Shown here: positions 44,653 through 53,369 of the stretch, piece after piece | How the letters are laid out: each line of letters starts with the position of its first letter | Position numbering within the stretch: position 1 is the first letter of the stretch | Assembly: GCA_963703085.1 (NCBI GenBank) | Contig: OY969789.1 | Coordinates: 372,001-436,000, forward strand | From: DATAEG01 sp963703085 | GTDB lineage: Bacteria > Actinomycetota > Actinomycetes > Mycobacteriales > Jatrophihabitantaceae | Reading direction: 5' to 3' | DNA: 64,000 bases | The notes under the pieces: generated by a model | What the model saw: only the letters and a program-made list of their open reading frames with translations | What the model was told of the DNA's origin: nothing | Database searches by the model: none | Position numbers and translations under genes: made by a program

Positions 44653-46275
44653 CTACCGCGCGTCCTGTTGCACGGCCTCGTCGACGCTGCTGCGCTTCTT
44701 CGGCTGCTCCACGTCGTACTCGGCCTGTGCGGCAGACGATTCGAAGCGGCCGGAGAATTCGTCCAAGGCGCGCTTCAGCCCTTCGACGGTGTCGTCCTCG
44801 AGCCGGCCGGAGGTCGCGATCGCGTCGAAGAGCTCCTTGTGGCTGTCGGCGATGAACGTGTGCAGCTCGGCCTCGAACCGGGACACGTCGCCTACCGCGA
44901 GCTCGTCGAGGTAGCCGTTCGCGCCGGCCCAGATCGACACGACCTCGCGTTCCAGCGAGAACGGTGACGATGCCGGCTGCTTCAGCAACTCGACCATCCG
45001 GGCACCGCGGGCCAGCTGCTGCTGGCTCGCCTTGTCCAGGTCGGAGCCGAATGCCGCAAAGGCCTCCAGGTCGCGGTACTGGGCGAGGTCCACGCGCAAC
45101 CGCCCGGCCACCGCCCGCATCGCCTTGGACTGCGCTGCACCGCCGACCCGGGAGACCGAGATACCCACGTTGATCGCGGGGCGGATGCCGGCGTTGAAGA
45201 GGTCGGTCTCCAGGAAGCACTGGCCGTCGGTGATCGAAATGACGTTGGTCGGGATGTACGCCGAGACGTCGTTGCCCTTGGTCTCGATGATCGGCAGCCC
45301 GGTCATCGAGCCGCCACCCAGCTCGTCGTTCAATTTCGCGCACCGCTCGAGCAGCCGCGAGTGCAGGTAGAAGACGTCGCCCGGGTAGGCCTCGCGGCCC
45401 GGTGGGCGACGCAGCAACAACGACACCGCGCGATACGCCTCGGCCTGCTTGGTGAGGTCGTCGAACACGATGAGCACATGCTTGCCGTCGTACATCCAGT
45501 GCTGGCCGATCGCCGAGCCGGTGTAGGGCGCGATGTACTTGTAGCCTGCGGAGTCCGATGCCGGCGCTGCGATGATGGTGGTGTACTCCATCGCACCGGC
45601 CTCTTCCAGCGTCCCGCGGACGCCGGCGATCGTGGAGCCCTTCTGGCCGATGGCGACATAGATGCAGCGGACCTGCTTGGCCGGGTCTCCGCTGTCCCAG
45701 TTGTCCTTCTGGTTGATGATGGCGTCGATGCACACCGTGCTCTTGCCGGTCTGCCGGTCGCCGATGATCAACTGCCGCTGGCCACGCCCGATCGCGGTCA
45801 TCGAGTCGATGGCCTTGATCCCGGTCAGCAACGCCTCTTTGACATCCTGACGCTGGACCACCGTGGGCGCCTGCAGCTCCAGCGCTCGACGCTCGGACAG
45901 ATCCAGTTCGCCCTTCCCGTCGATGGGGTGGCCGAGAGCATCCACCACGCGACCCAGGTAGGCGTCGCCAACCGGCACCGAGAGCACCTCGCCGGTCCGC
46001 TTGACCTGCTGGCCTTCCTCGATGCTTTCGGCGTTGCCGAGCACCACGACGCCGATGTCCCGCTCGTCCAGGTTGAGCGCCACACCCTGCACGCCGCTCT
46101 CGAACTCGAGCAGCTCGTTGGCCATGCAGCCGGGCAACCCCTCGACCTGCGCAATACCGTCGAACGTCTCTGCGACGGTGCCGACCTCTTCGCGCGTCGC
46201 CTCTGGCGTGTAGGACGACACATAGCCCTCGATGGCACTACGGATGTCATCGGCTGAAATCGTCAGTTCGGTCAT
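44653..46275 (-). CDS. atpA: ATP synthase alpha subunit
   Basis: A 540-residue regulatory F1 subunit. Its P-loop is 'IIGDRQTGKSTVCIDAI' (about residue 170) and the alpha/beta signature 'PAINVGISVSRVGG' is present. The C-terminal extension 'AAQAEYDVEQPKKRSSVDEAVQQ' is the sort found in actinobacteria. The frame is clean, but everything upstream in the operon (atpH onward) is frameshifted, so the quality of the sequence changes sharply just before its start codon at 46275. Confidence 0.97.
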   Translation of the reverse strand: MTELTISADDIRSAIEGYVSSYTPEATREEVGTVAETFDGIAQVEGLPGCMANELLEFESGVQGVALNLDERDIGVVVLGNAESIEEGQQVKRTGEVLSVPVGDAYLGRVVDALGHPIDGKGELDLSERRALELQAPTVVQRQDVKEALLTGIKAIDSMTAIGRGQRQLIIGDRQTGKSTVCIDAIINQKDNWDSGDPAKQVRCIYVAIGQKGSTIAGVRGTLEEAGAMEYTTIIAAPASDSAGYKYIAPYTGSAIGQHWMYDGKHVLIVFDDLTKQAEAYRAVSLLLRRPPGREAYPGDVFYLHSRLLERCAKLNDELGGGSMTGLPIIETKGNDVSAYIPTNVISITDGQCFLETDLFNAGIRPAINVGISVSRVGGAAQSKAMRAVAGRLRVDLAQYRDLEAFAAFGSDLDKASQQQLARGARMVELLKQPASSPFSLEREVVSIWAGANGYLDELAVGDVSRFEAELHTFIADSHKELFDAIATSGRLEDDTVEGLKRALDEFSGRFESSAAQAEYDVEQPKKRSSVDEAVQQDAR

Positions 46276-46308
46276 CGGTAGGTTCCCGTTCTCGTCTTAG
46301 CGAGTGCA

Positions 46309-47160
46309 TTACTGTTGCGGTATCGGGTCTAGCGAGGCTAATGCGGATCGGCGCCGCGCCGCGAGACGGCGGCCTGCCGGGCGGCGAGCTGCCGTCGATG
46401 ATTTCGTCGCCGACCGAATCCGCAGGCCGCCGCGGATCGCCGGGTCGATCTCGGATCCGCACGTCGATCGCGCGGCCGTAGAGGTCGTGCCAGGCCCGGC
46501 GCCAGGCGGCTGATCTGCTCGTCGCTGAGGGCAGCGCCTGCGGACGAACGCGGTGGAGCGGTGCCGGCGGGCGGCGGCTTGCTGGAGAAGGTCGTCGATC
46601 GACAGGACGTGGTGCGCTTGCGACTGCTGCTGAACGGCATGGTGAGCAGCTGCGCGCTGACGGGTCGACCTTTTCGCCAGCAGCGTGCGGAGCAGCTCGC
46701 TCGGCGAGGCCGGGACGATCTGGTCATCCAGCAGGCTGCGCAGCTCATCGTTGGCCGGCGAGGATCCGGCCGAACCGGAAAGATCGGTCCTCGATCGCGT
46801 CGAGCTGGCCCTGCTTCTCCGCCAGGTCCAGCAACAACCGATCACCGGCGAGCTCCATCCGTCGACCATGTCCCACGGCGTCGACCAGCGCAATGCCGAC
46901 CGAGCGCCAGCGATGCTTGAGCGCGGCGTCGGATCTTGCCATCGAACAGCCGCCGATCAGCCGGCCCGGGCTCCGGCGATCAGAGGCCGGGTCGCCGAGG
47001 AGGCGGCGCAGGTGCGGCTGGCCGAGTGAGCACGCTGCGACCATGTCGTACAGGTCGCTGGCAATCTCGGACAGCGCGTCGAGCGCTCGCCGCTTCGGAG
47101 CGACTGGTCGATCTGCTGACTCGAGCTCGCCATGGCCTCGCGGCTGGCCGCGCGGATCAT
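46309..47160 (-). pseudogene. atpH: ATP synthase delta subunit, cut by several frameshifts
   Basis: The stator subunit joining F1 to F0, of the long actinobacterial type. An ATG at 47160 starts 'MIRAASREAMASSSQQIDQ'. The protein then jumps frames through 'KRRALDALSEIASDLYDMV', 'LLLDLAEKQGQLDAIED', 'NDELRSLLDDQIVPAS', 'IDDLLQQAAARRHRS' and 'VGDEIIDGS'. The order of these pieces is the normal delta order, so all the coding content is there but with at least five small insertions or deletions. The start overlaps the atpF stop (ATGA). Likely a sequence error rather than a dead gene. The exact end is uncertain. Confidence 0.75.
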
Positions 47161-47721
47161 TCGGAGATCCGATTCGCACCGGAGTCCTGCGCGGACTGCA
47201 ACTGGCCGCGGTCGACTCAGCGAGGAAAGAGTCGACCGTGCGCTGGACGTCGCGTCGTCGGCCAACCGCTCGCCGACGATGCGCTCGGCCAATTCGGCGG
47301 CCAAGGCGCCGACCTCGCCACGCAGCTCGCGCACGATCGCAGTGCGCTCGATGGCCAGCTGTTCCTCGCCCCGCGCGATGATCCGCTGTGCCTCGGTCTG
47401 CGCGGTGTCGCGCATGTCATCGATGATCCGCTGCGCCTCGGCCCGGGCGCCGTCGCGGATCTGCGCCGCTTCGGTGCGTGCCTCGCTCATCGTCTCGCTG
47501 ATAGTCCGGCGGGTCCGGCTAGAGCTGACCTGGGCCTCGTCGGCGTCTTTGACCTGCTGTTCGATTAGCGCCTGCCGGTCGGCGCATCGGACCCTGGATG
47601 TACGGGACGATGTACTTCCAGAGGAACCCGAGGATCAGCAGGAACGCGATGAACTCTGCGAAGAACGTGCCGTTGGGCAGCAGGAAGTTGCTCCAGCCTG
47701 CATCGGGTGCGAGTCAGTCAT
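47157..47721 (-). pseudogene. atpF: ATP synthase b subunit, frameshifted
   Basis: The membrane stator subunit. An ATG at 47721 opens 'MTDSHPMQAG', the membrane segment 'NFLLPNGTFFAEFIAFLLILGFLW' follows in a second frame, then 'KDADEAQ' and the coiled coil 'RDTAQTEAQRIIARGEEQLAIER' in another. The end 'VDRGQLQSAQDSGANRISE' and its TGA are in yet another frame and overlap the atpH ATG. At least three frameshifts are needed. The conserved order of pieces shows one gene. Confidence 0.75.
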
Positions 47722-47747
47722 ACACGCTCGTGCCATCTGGACCGATA

Positions 47748-48005
47748 CTACTTGGCGAGCACGAAGACGAACAGACCGCAAAGCGAGGTTGATGAAGTAC
47801 ATGCCTCCACCAGACCCACGGTGAGGAAGAAGGCGGTCGTGAGCCGACGCTCGGCCTCCGGCTGACGGGCGACGCCGGCGATCAGCTGACTGCCGGCCAG
47901 ACCGTCACCGACGGCGGCACCGATCGCGCCACCGCCGAGCGCGAGCCCGCCGCCAATGAAGCCACCGGCCAGCTCGATGGACTTGGTGGTTACATCGACT
48001 GCCAT
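47748..48005 (-). CDS. atpE: ATP synthase c subunit, internal segment out of frame
   Basis: An 85-residue proteolipid. Helix 1 is 'LAGGFIGGGLALGGGAIGAAVGDGLAG' and helix 2 begins 'TTAFFLTVGLVEA', containing the proton-binding Glu. The following residues read 'CTSSTSLCGLFVFVLAK' in frame; the bases there encode 'MYFINLA' in another frame, the expected sequence, so two compensating shifts lie at about 47770-47800. Ten or so copies form the rotor ring. The start ATG at 48005 is preceded by GGGAGAG. Confidence 0.88.
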   Translation of the reverse strand: MAVDVTTKSIELAGGFIGGGLALGGGAIGAAVGDGLAGSQLIAGVARQPEAERRLTTAFFLTVGLVEACTSSTSLCGLFVFVLAK

Positions 48006-48078
48006 TTCTCTCCCTTAGTTCCGTGAGGTGATGAAGAATGTAGGTGCTTGCCGGAGCGGATCGAGCTGGCCAGGTACG

Positions 48079-48856
48079 TCAGGCGCGCCCTCTTCTGCAG
48101 GCTTGCACCGAAGCGAAGTACAGGATCGTCAGCAGGGCGAAGATGAATGCCTGGATGAGGCCGATGGCCGCGTCGAAGGGCTGCCACAGAGATCTCCGGT
48201 AGCCACAGAGCATGTAGGCGGGAACAATGTGATCAGCGAGACCATGATCGATGCCCGAGAAGATGTTGCCGAACAGTCGCAGCGACAAGCGAGAGCGGTT
48301 GGCGATCGCTTCGACGATCGGTGCAGCGGGAACATGAACCATGTAGGGCGCACCAGGTGGCGGTAGTACCCACGGAGATCCCTTCTTCCGAATGCCCGCG
48401 ATGTGCATCCACACGATCACCAGGAGCGCCAGCGCATAGACGAGGTTGACATCAGCGGCGGGCGGGGGCATGTACTCCGGGTGATGGCCGGTCGGGACCA
48501 GGCGAGCAGGTTCGCGACAGGATGAGACATGAAGAGCGCCACCGCAACGGCACCACGAAAGGCGCCGTCTTGATGCCCATCGACTCCTCGACCTGTGGCC
48601 TCGACCTGCTCGATCACGGTCTCGTAGAACAACTGGAGGCTGGGTGGCTTGCGCGCGCTGGCCGCGGCGCGGATCAGAGCCCGAGAGCCGATGATGATCG
48701 CACCAGCTACCAGCGTGCCAAGATGGTGTCGACGTTGAGCGTCATGCCGAACAGGTGCCACTCGATGTGCTCGCCGACCGATGCGTTGCCATCGGCTGCC
48801 GTCGCTCGCCTCACATCCGACGCGCGGATTCGCGGTAGCGAGCTGGGGCGGGTCAT
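48079..48856 (-). pseudogene. atpB: ATP synthase a subunit, cut by several frameshifts
   Basis: The proton-channel subunit. An ATG at 48856 starts a frame with 'GEHIEWHLFGMTLNVDTIL'; 'LVAGAIIIGSRALIR' and 'PPSLQLFYETVIEQVEAT' continue in a second frame, and 'ADVNLVYALALLVIVWMHI', 'RLSLRLFGNIFSG' (with the essential Arg) and 'IQAFIFALLTILYFAS' in a third. At least three shifts are needed. The ATG overlaps the atpI stop. All conserved helices are present in order. Confidence 0.75.
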
Positions 48857-49258
48857 GACGTAGGCCGGAGGCTACGGAAGACCGGCACCGCCGCGCCGAT
48901 CAACATGATCACGTGGAACACAGCCAAGACCGGCGATCATGTGGCGAAACCGTCCGGCCATACCAGCACTGCGCAACCGAGGGCGATGACCGTGATGGCC
49001 ACCAGTCGGCCGAGAACGCCGCGCGGTGAAGTGCCACGTGCGTCAGCGCCGGAGGTCGGCGTAGCGAATCATTGCGCGCTGCAGCAGCCAATTGTTGAGC
49101 GCGCCGAGCGCCATCCGAGGCACCCGAAGACGCCCAACACGGGTGGCCGGCAACGCTGAGCACGACGATCCTGACGCACCCCGAGACCAGCCGCGATGAT
49201 CGCTGATCGGTGCAAGTTCGCATCTGCGCGCACCGGGACGATCGGAAGATCCTGCACA
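48853..49258 (-). pseudogene. atpI: ATP synthase protein I-like gene, frameshifted
   Basis: Small membrane protein thought to help assemble the c-ring. Pieces in different frames include 'LPIVPVRADANLHRSAIIAAGLGV', 'LGALNNWLLQRAMIRYA', 'GRLVAITVIALGCAVLVWPDGFA' and 'AVFHVIMLIGAAVPVFRSLRPTS' before a TGA that overlaps the atpB start. That layout (basic segment, then four hydrophobic helices) fits AtpI. The start is approximate. Confidence 0.55.
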
Positions 49259-49261
49259 CCA

Positions 49262-49480
49262 ACTCCACTCGGCCGTTCATGTGTTTGCGAAATTTGAGCG
49301 TACATATAGCGAGAGGCCCCGGCGATGCCCAGGGCCAGCCCGACGAAAATCAGTACCGGGAATGTATGCCGAACACCAGATCGACACATCCACCCCGCCA
49401 CGAGGCCGACAACGAAGATCGGCCGCGGCGACGGTGCCCATTCCGACCAGGTCGGTCCAGGCAGGTCCGTCTTGCGCCAC
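49262..49480 (-). pseudogene. AtpZ-like small membrane protein, frameshifted
   Basis: An ATG at 49480 opens 'MAQDGPAWTDLVGMGTVAA', which continues in other frames as 'VAGWM', 'VFGIHSRY' and 'LIFVGLALGIAGASRYMYAQI'. Two membrane segments around a short loop fit the AtpZ-type protein found at the head of atp operons. It seems to be the first gene of the operon, 192 bases after the wecA stop at 49672 lies further upstream on the same strand. Confidence 0.5.
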
Positions 49481-49671
49481 CCGTTTCTCCTAGGCGATGC
49501 GCCGAGACAAATAACTCACCGGCGACTCCTTGGCTGTGGGGCGATGTCGCAAAACAACTCTCGCGCCCGCGGCGACCGGGCGGTGTTCGCGGCTGCCGCG
49601 GTAGCAGCGAACTTAGCACAGCGGAGGCAACCTCCGGACGCCGGGATCGCCTCACCGGGACTGAATCGCCT

Positions 49672-50817
49672 TCAGAGCCGGGGCCCTTCCGAGCCGGAAT
49701 GCCGCACCGGCGATGGGCGTGGCAGCCGTGGGACCGCGGACAGCAGGATCCCCAGGCCGACCAGCACTCCGATGAGGCTGACGATGAGCCAAGGACCACG
49801 AACGAACGAGATGCCGACACCGCCGAAGGCGATGACGGTTGACCAGAAGTAGAGGAGCAACACGGCCCGGCGATGGCTGTGGCCCATCTGCATCAGCCGG
49901 TGGTGCAGGTGCTCCTTGTCCGGCGCGAACGGGGAGTGCCCGCGCCGCACCCGGCGCACGACAGCCATCGCGAGGTCCACCAGCGGCAGTGCCAACACCG
50001 ACAGCGGGATAAGCAGCGACAGCGCCAGTGGAACCTGTCCGTAGAGCCCGCCGAAGGTCTGCGGATCGGCCCGGGACGAGGCCATCGTGCCGACCCCGGC
50101 GAGGACGAGACCGACGAACATCGAGCCGGAATCGCCCATGAAGATGCGCGCCGGCGCGAAGTTGTGCGGCAGGAAGCCGATACACGCACCGGCAAGCGCG
50201 GCAGCCATCAGGGTCGGTGCGTCCACGACGTGCAGATAGAGCTGGCCCAGGTGGAAGGTGAACGCGAAGAACGCCAGCGCGCAGATCGCGGTCACTCCCG
50301 CGGCCAGCCCGTCCAGCCCGTCGATGAAGTTGACTGCATTGATCACCAGCACGGTGAACAAGATCGTCAGCGGCGCCCCGGAGTCGCCGAGCACGATGAC
50401 GTCGTGCGCCCACGGCGGGCTGATCTGGACCAGTTGCACACCGCCGACCAGCACCATCGTCCCGGCGGCGGTGACCTGCCCGGCGAGTTTGGTCAGCGAG
50501 TCCATCTCGTACCGGTCGTCCAATGCCCCGACGATGATGAGGATGAGCCCGGCGAGCAGGACACCCATCGCTTCGCTGCCGTTGGTGAAGGTGGAGTGCA
50601 GGGACGGCAGTTCGTGGGCGACCAGGACGGCCAGGGCGACTCCGCAGAACAGCGCGACGCCGCCGAGCCGCGGCGTGTCCACTGCGTGCACATCCCGATC
50701 GCGGGGATGGGCCACCGCTCCCCAGCGCAGTGCGATGCGCCGCACGATCGGGGTCAGCAGGAGCGACCCGGCCGCGGCGATCGCGCAGACGAGCAGGTAC
50801 TCCAGACTGGGATGCAC
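49672..50817 (-). CDS. wecA: Undecaprenyl-phosphate GlcNAc-1-phosphate transferase (WecA/Rfe-like)
   Basis: A 381-residue polytopic membrane enzyme of the MraY/WecA family that links a sugar-1-phosphate to the lipid carrier; in mycobacteria the orthologue starts arabinogalactan linker synthesis. About eleven hydrophobic segments are present. The Asp pairs are in 'LDDRYEMDSLTKLAGQ' and 'NAVNFIDGLDGLAAG', 'FMGDSGSMFVG' is the third conserved block, and 'DKEHLHHRLMQMGHSHR' is the His-rich carbohydrate loop of the WecA branch. The position between sua5 and the atp operon is conserved. Confidence 0.9.
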   Translation of the reverse strand: MHPSLEYLLVCAIAAAGSLLLTPIVRRIALRWGAVAHPRDRDVHAVDTPRLGGVALFCGVALAVLVAHELPSLHSTFTNGSEAMGVLLAGLILIIVGALDDRYEMDSLTKLAGQVTAAGTMVLVGGVQLVQISPPWAHDVIVLGDSGAPLTILFTVLVINAVNFIDGLDGLAAGVTAICALAFFAFTFHLGQLYLHVVDAPTLMAAALAGACIGFLPHNFAPARIFMGDSGSMFVGLVLAGVGTMASSRADPQTFGGLYGQVPLALSLLIPLSVLALPLVDLAMAVVRRVRRGHSPFAPDKEHLHHRLMQMGHSHRRAVLLLYFWSTVIAFGGVGISFVRGPWLIVSLIGVLVGLGILLSAVPRLPRPSPVRHSGSEGPRL

Positions 50818-50985
50818 CGGCCGCCCCTTGCGCGTTGTTGCGCCTCACGAGGTCGTCAGCCGGCACCTTCCGTTGCGCGCCGGGCTGGGTGGGAGCGGGC
50901 CGCGCCCACCGGGTGCGAGGCTACCGCCCCGGAGTGGGAGGTTCCGGGAGCTGACCCTTGATTGGGGGTCGGCCGGCGGTACGTG

Positions 50986-51627
50986 TCAGCCGGCGATGCT
51001 GGGCAGCACCTCGCGCAGCGCGTCGATCCCGACCGCGCCGTGGCGCACCACCCGCGGCGTCTCGGCGGTGACATCGACGATCGTGGAGGCCACCCCCGCC
51101 TCGCTCGGGCCGCCGTCGAGGTAGACGCTTACTTCCTCGCCCAGCTGCTCGGTTGCATCCTGCACGGTCGTTGCCGGCGGGTGCCCGGACTTGTTCGCGC
51201 TGGACACCGCCATCGGTCCGGTCTCGGCCAGTAGCTCCACGGCAACCGGGTGCAGCGGCATGCGAACCGCGACCGTCCCGCGAGCGTCGCCGAGGTCCCA
51301 GCTCAGGCTCGGCGCATGCGTGACAATCAAGGTGAGACCGCCCGGCCAGAACGCCTCGATCAGCGAGCGGACCTGTTCGGGAACGTAGCTGACCAGCCCG
51401 TCGAGGGTGTCCCACGACCCGATCAGCACCGGTACCGGCATGTCCCGGCCGCGTCCTTTCGCGGCCAGCAGGGCCGTGACCGCAGCGCTGTCGAACGCGT
51501 CGGCTCCGATGCCATAGAGAGTGTCGGTCGGCAGGACGACGAGTTCCCCGACACCGACCGCCCGGGACGCCGCGGCGATCCCCGACTCGCGCTCGATCGG
51601 GTCGCTGCAGTCGAAGGAGAAGCTCAC
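50986..51627 (-). CDS. sua5: L-threonylcarbamoyladenylate synthase
   Basis: A 213-residue YrdC/Sua5 enzyme making the intermediate for the t6A modification of ANN-decoding tRNAs. 'GIAAASRAVGVGELVVLPTDTLYGIGADAFD' is the N-terminal signature with the nucleotide site; 'RMPLHPVAVELLAETGPMAVSSANKSGHPP' is the second. The Sua5 C-terminal domain is absent, so it is the short YrdC-type form. It starts with GTG and follows prfA by about 110 bases; the prmC gene usually between them is missing. Confidence 0.93.
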   Translation of the reverse strand: MSFSFDCSDPIERESGIAAASRAVGVGELVVLPTDTLYGIGADAFDSAAVTALLAAKGRGRDMPVPVLIGSWDTLDGLVSYVPEQVRSLIEAFWPGGLTLIVTHAPSLSWDLGDARGTVAVRMPLHPVAVELLAETGPMAVSSANKSGHPPATTVQDATEQLGEEVSVYLDGGPSEAGVASTIVDVTAETPRVVRHGAVGIDALREVLPSIAG

Positions 51628-51737
51628 GGCGTCATTATGATCGCTTCGTCGATTCTCTCGCGCGCAGCCCTATTCGGCTCGCGGCGCAGTCACGGTCCTG
51701 CGCTATGCGCGGCTGGGCGCGCCTTGTGCAGGACGGT

Positions 51738-52814
51738 TCAGACCGTGCCTAGTTGGGCTTCGGTGTCAGCGGCGATGAGCGCGTCGATGACATCGTCCAG
51801 AGCGCCGTCGAGCACCTGGTCGAGGTTGTAGGCCTTGAACCCGACGCGGTGATCACTGATCCGGTTCTCCGGGAAGTTGTAGGTGCGCACCCGTTCGGAG
51901 CGGTCCACCGTCCGCACCTGGGAGCGCCGCGCATCGGCGGCCTCCTTCTGGTGCTCCTCCTGCGCCGCGGCGAGCAGCCGAGCGCGCAGCACCCGCATCC
52001 CGGCCTCGCGGTTCTGCAATTGGCTCTTCTCGTTCTGCATCGACACCACCACGCCGGTCGGCACGTGGGTGATGCGTACCGCCGAGTCGGTCGTGTTGAC
52101 GCTCTGCCCGCCCGGTCCGGATGAGCGGTAGACGTCGACGCGCAGATCGTTCGGGTCGATATGGACGTCCACCTCCTCGGCCTCGGGAAGCACGAGCACC
52201 CCGGCCGCGGAGGTGTGAATCCGGCCCTGCGACTCGGTGACCGGTACCCGCTGCACCCGGTGCACACCGCCCTCGTACTTCAGCCGCGCCCAGACATGCT
52301 GGTCGGCGCGCCGGGAGCGCACCGCGACGGTGGCTGATCGGTACCCGCCGAGATCGGTGGGCTCAGCATCCAGCACCTCCGTGGACCAGCCCTGCCGCTC
52401 GGCATACCGGGTGTACATGCGCAGCAGATCGCCGGCGAACAGCGCCGACTCGTCGCCGCCCTCGCCGGCCTTCACCTCGAGGATGACGTCCTTGCCGTCG
52501 TTCGGGTCGCGAGGCAGCAGCAGTTCCCGGATTTTGGCCTCGAGCTCGTCGATCCGGGTGGTCAGCGCGACCGCCTCAGCGGCGAACGACTCGTCCTCCT
52601 CGCCCAGCTCGCGGGCCGCGGAAAGGTTCTCCCGGGCCAGGTCCATCTCGCGCGCGGTGGCAATGATCGGGGCGAGTTCGGCGAAGCGGCGGCCGAGGGT
52701 CCGGGCCCGGTCCTGGTCGGTGTGCACCTCGGGGTCGGACAGCGCCCGCTCCACCTCGTCGTATTCGGCGCGCAGCACGGCGAGGTTGCCGATGCCATCA
52801 GCGTTCTGCGTCAT
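51738..52814 (-). CDS. prfA: Peptide chain release factor 1
   Basis: A 358-residue factor that terminates translation at UAA and UAG. The stop-codon recognition tripeptide P-x-T appears as 'RVPVTESQGRIHTS', and the GGQ motif that triggers peptide release is in 'SSGPGGQSVNTTDSAVRITH'. Length and domain order match RF1. It follows rpmE, separated by a strong hairpin. The Gln of GGQ is normally methylated by PrmC, whose gene is not at its usual place downstream. Confidence 0.96.
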   Translation of the reverse strand: MTQNADGIGNLAVLRAEYDEVERALSDPEVHTDQDRARTLGRRFAELAPIIATAREMDLARENLSAARELGEEDESFAAEAVALTTRIDELEAKIRELLLPRDPNDGKDVILEVKAGEGGDESALFAGDLLRMYTRYAERQGWSTEVLDAEPTDLGGYRSATVAVRSRRADQHVWARLKYEGGVHRVQRVPVTESQGRIHTSAAGVLVLPEAEEVDVHIDPNDLRVDVYRSSGPGGQSVNTTDSAVRITHVPTGVVVSMQNEKSQLQNREAGMRVLRARLLAAAQEEHQKEAADARRSQVRTVDRSERVRTYNFPENRISDHRVGFKAYNLDQVLDGALDDVIDALIAADTEAQLGTV

Positions 52815-52855
52815 CGACCCGCTCCCTTCCTGCTGCGCTGAGCCCGGAAATATGA

Positions 52856-52924
52856 CGACGGCGCCCGCGGCCGGCGTGCCCGGCCCGGAAGGGCGCCGGA
52901 CACGCCCGCACGCGGGCGCCGTCG
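52856..52924 (-). terminator. Large hairpin between rpmE and prfA
   Basis: Arms 52856-52869 (CGACGGCGCCCGCG) and 52911-52924 pair perfectly over 14 bases. The 41-base loop can itself fold through CCGGCG ... CGCCGG. It begins 7 bases after the rpmE stop (minus strand) and ends 42 bases before the prfA start, so it probably terminates or attenuates rpmE transcription. Confidence 0.6.
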
Positions 52925-52930
52925 CAGAGG

Positions 52931-53155
52931 TTAAGAAGTGGTCTTGGCGGTGCGCTTGCCGTAGCGCTTCTCGAAGCGCTCGACCCGGCCACCGACGTCC
53001 ATGATCTTCTGCTTGCCCGTGTAGAACGGGTGGCAGGCCGAGCAGACGTCAGCGTGCAGCGAGCCGGACTTGGCGGTGCTACGGGTGGTGAAGGTGTTCC
53101 CGCAGGAGCAGGTCACCTCGGTCACCACGTAGTCGGGGTGGATGTCGTTCTTCAC
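52931..53155 (-). CDS. rpmE: 50S ribosomal protein L31
   Basis: A 74-residue ribosomal protein of the zinc-binding (C+) type, with Cys pairs in 'VTCSCGNTF' and 'DVCSACHPFYTGKQK'. The GTG at 53155 gives the standard N-terminus 'KNDIHPDYVVTEV'; the frame is open further upstream but not conserved. In many actinobacteria the C+ form is expressed when zinc is plentiful and a second, C- form replaces it under zinc limitation. Confidence 0.95.
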   Translation of the reverse strand: MKNDIHPDYVVTEVTCSCGNTFTTRSTAKSGSLHADVCSACHPFYTGKQKIMDVGGRVERFEKRYGKRTAKTTS

Positions 53156-53307
53156 TGCTGGATCCCTTCGAGCCCGGATGGCACCGGACCGGTCGTGGTC
53201 GCCGGGTCGCCCGCAGCGTGGCGCTGGGACGTGAACCGGAACCGGGTTGTGTCGCAGGTAAGTCTGCCAGGCCGGAGCCTGTCTCACCAAAGCGGACGCA
53301 GCACATA

Positions 53308-53351
53308 ACGTGGCGGGCGCCCCCGTTGTTCCCCTGGGCCGCCCGCCACGT
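53308..53351 (-). terminator. Hairpin after the sugar ABC transporter genes
   Basis: Arms 53308-53319 (ACGTGGCGGGCG) and 53340-53351 form a perfect 12-bp stem with a 20-base loop. It starts 19 bases after the stop of the last transporter gene on the minus strand. No T run follows. Confidence 0.6.
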
Positions 53352-53369
53352 CGTGTGACCGGTGACCGG

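Noticed and set aside
46276..49500. True loss of ATP synthase F0 genes
   Set aside because: All conserved segments remain in order and the F1 genes are intact, so technical error is the more economical reading.
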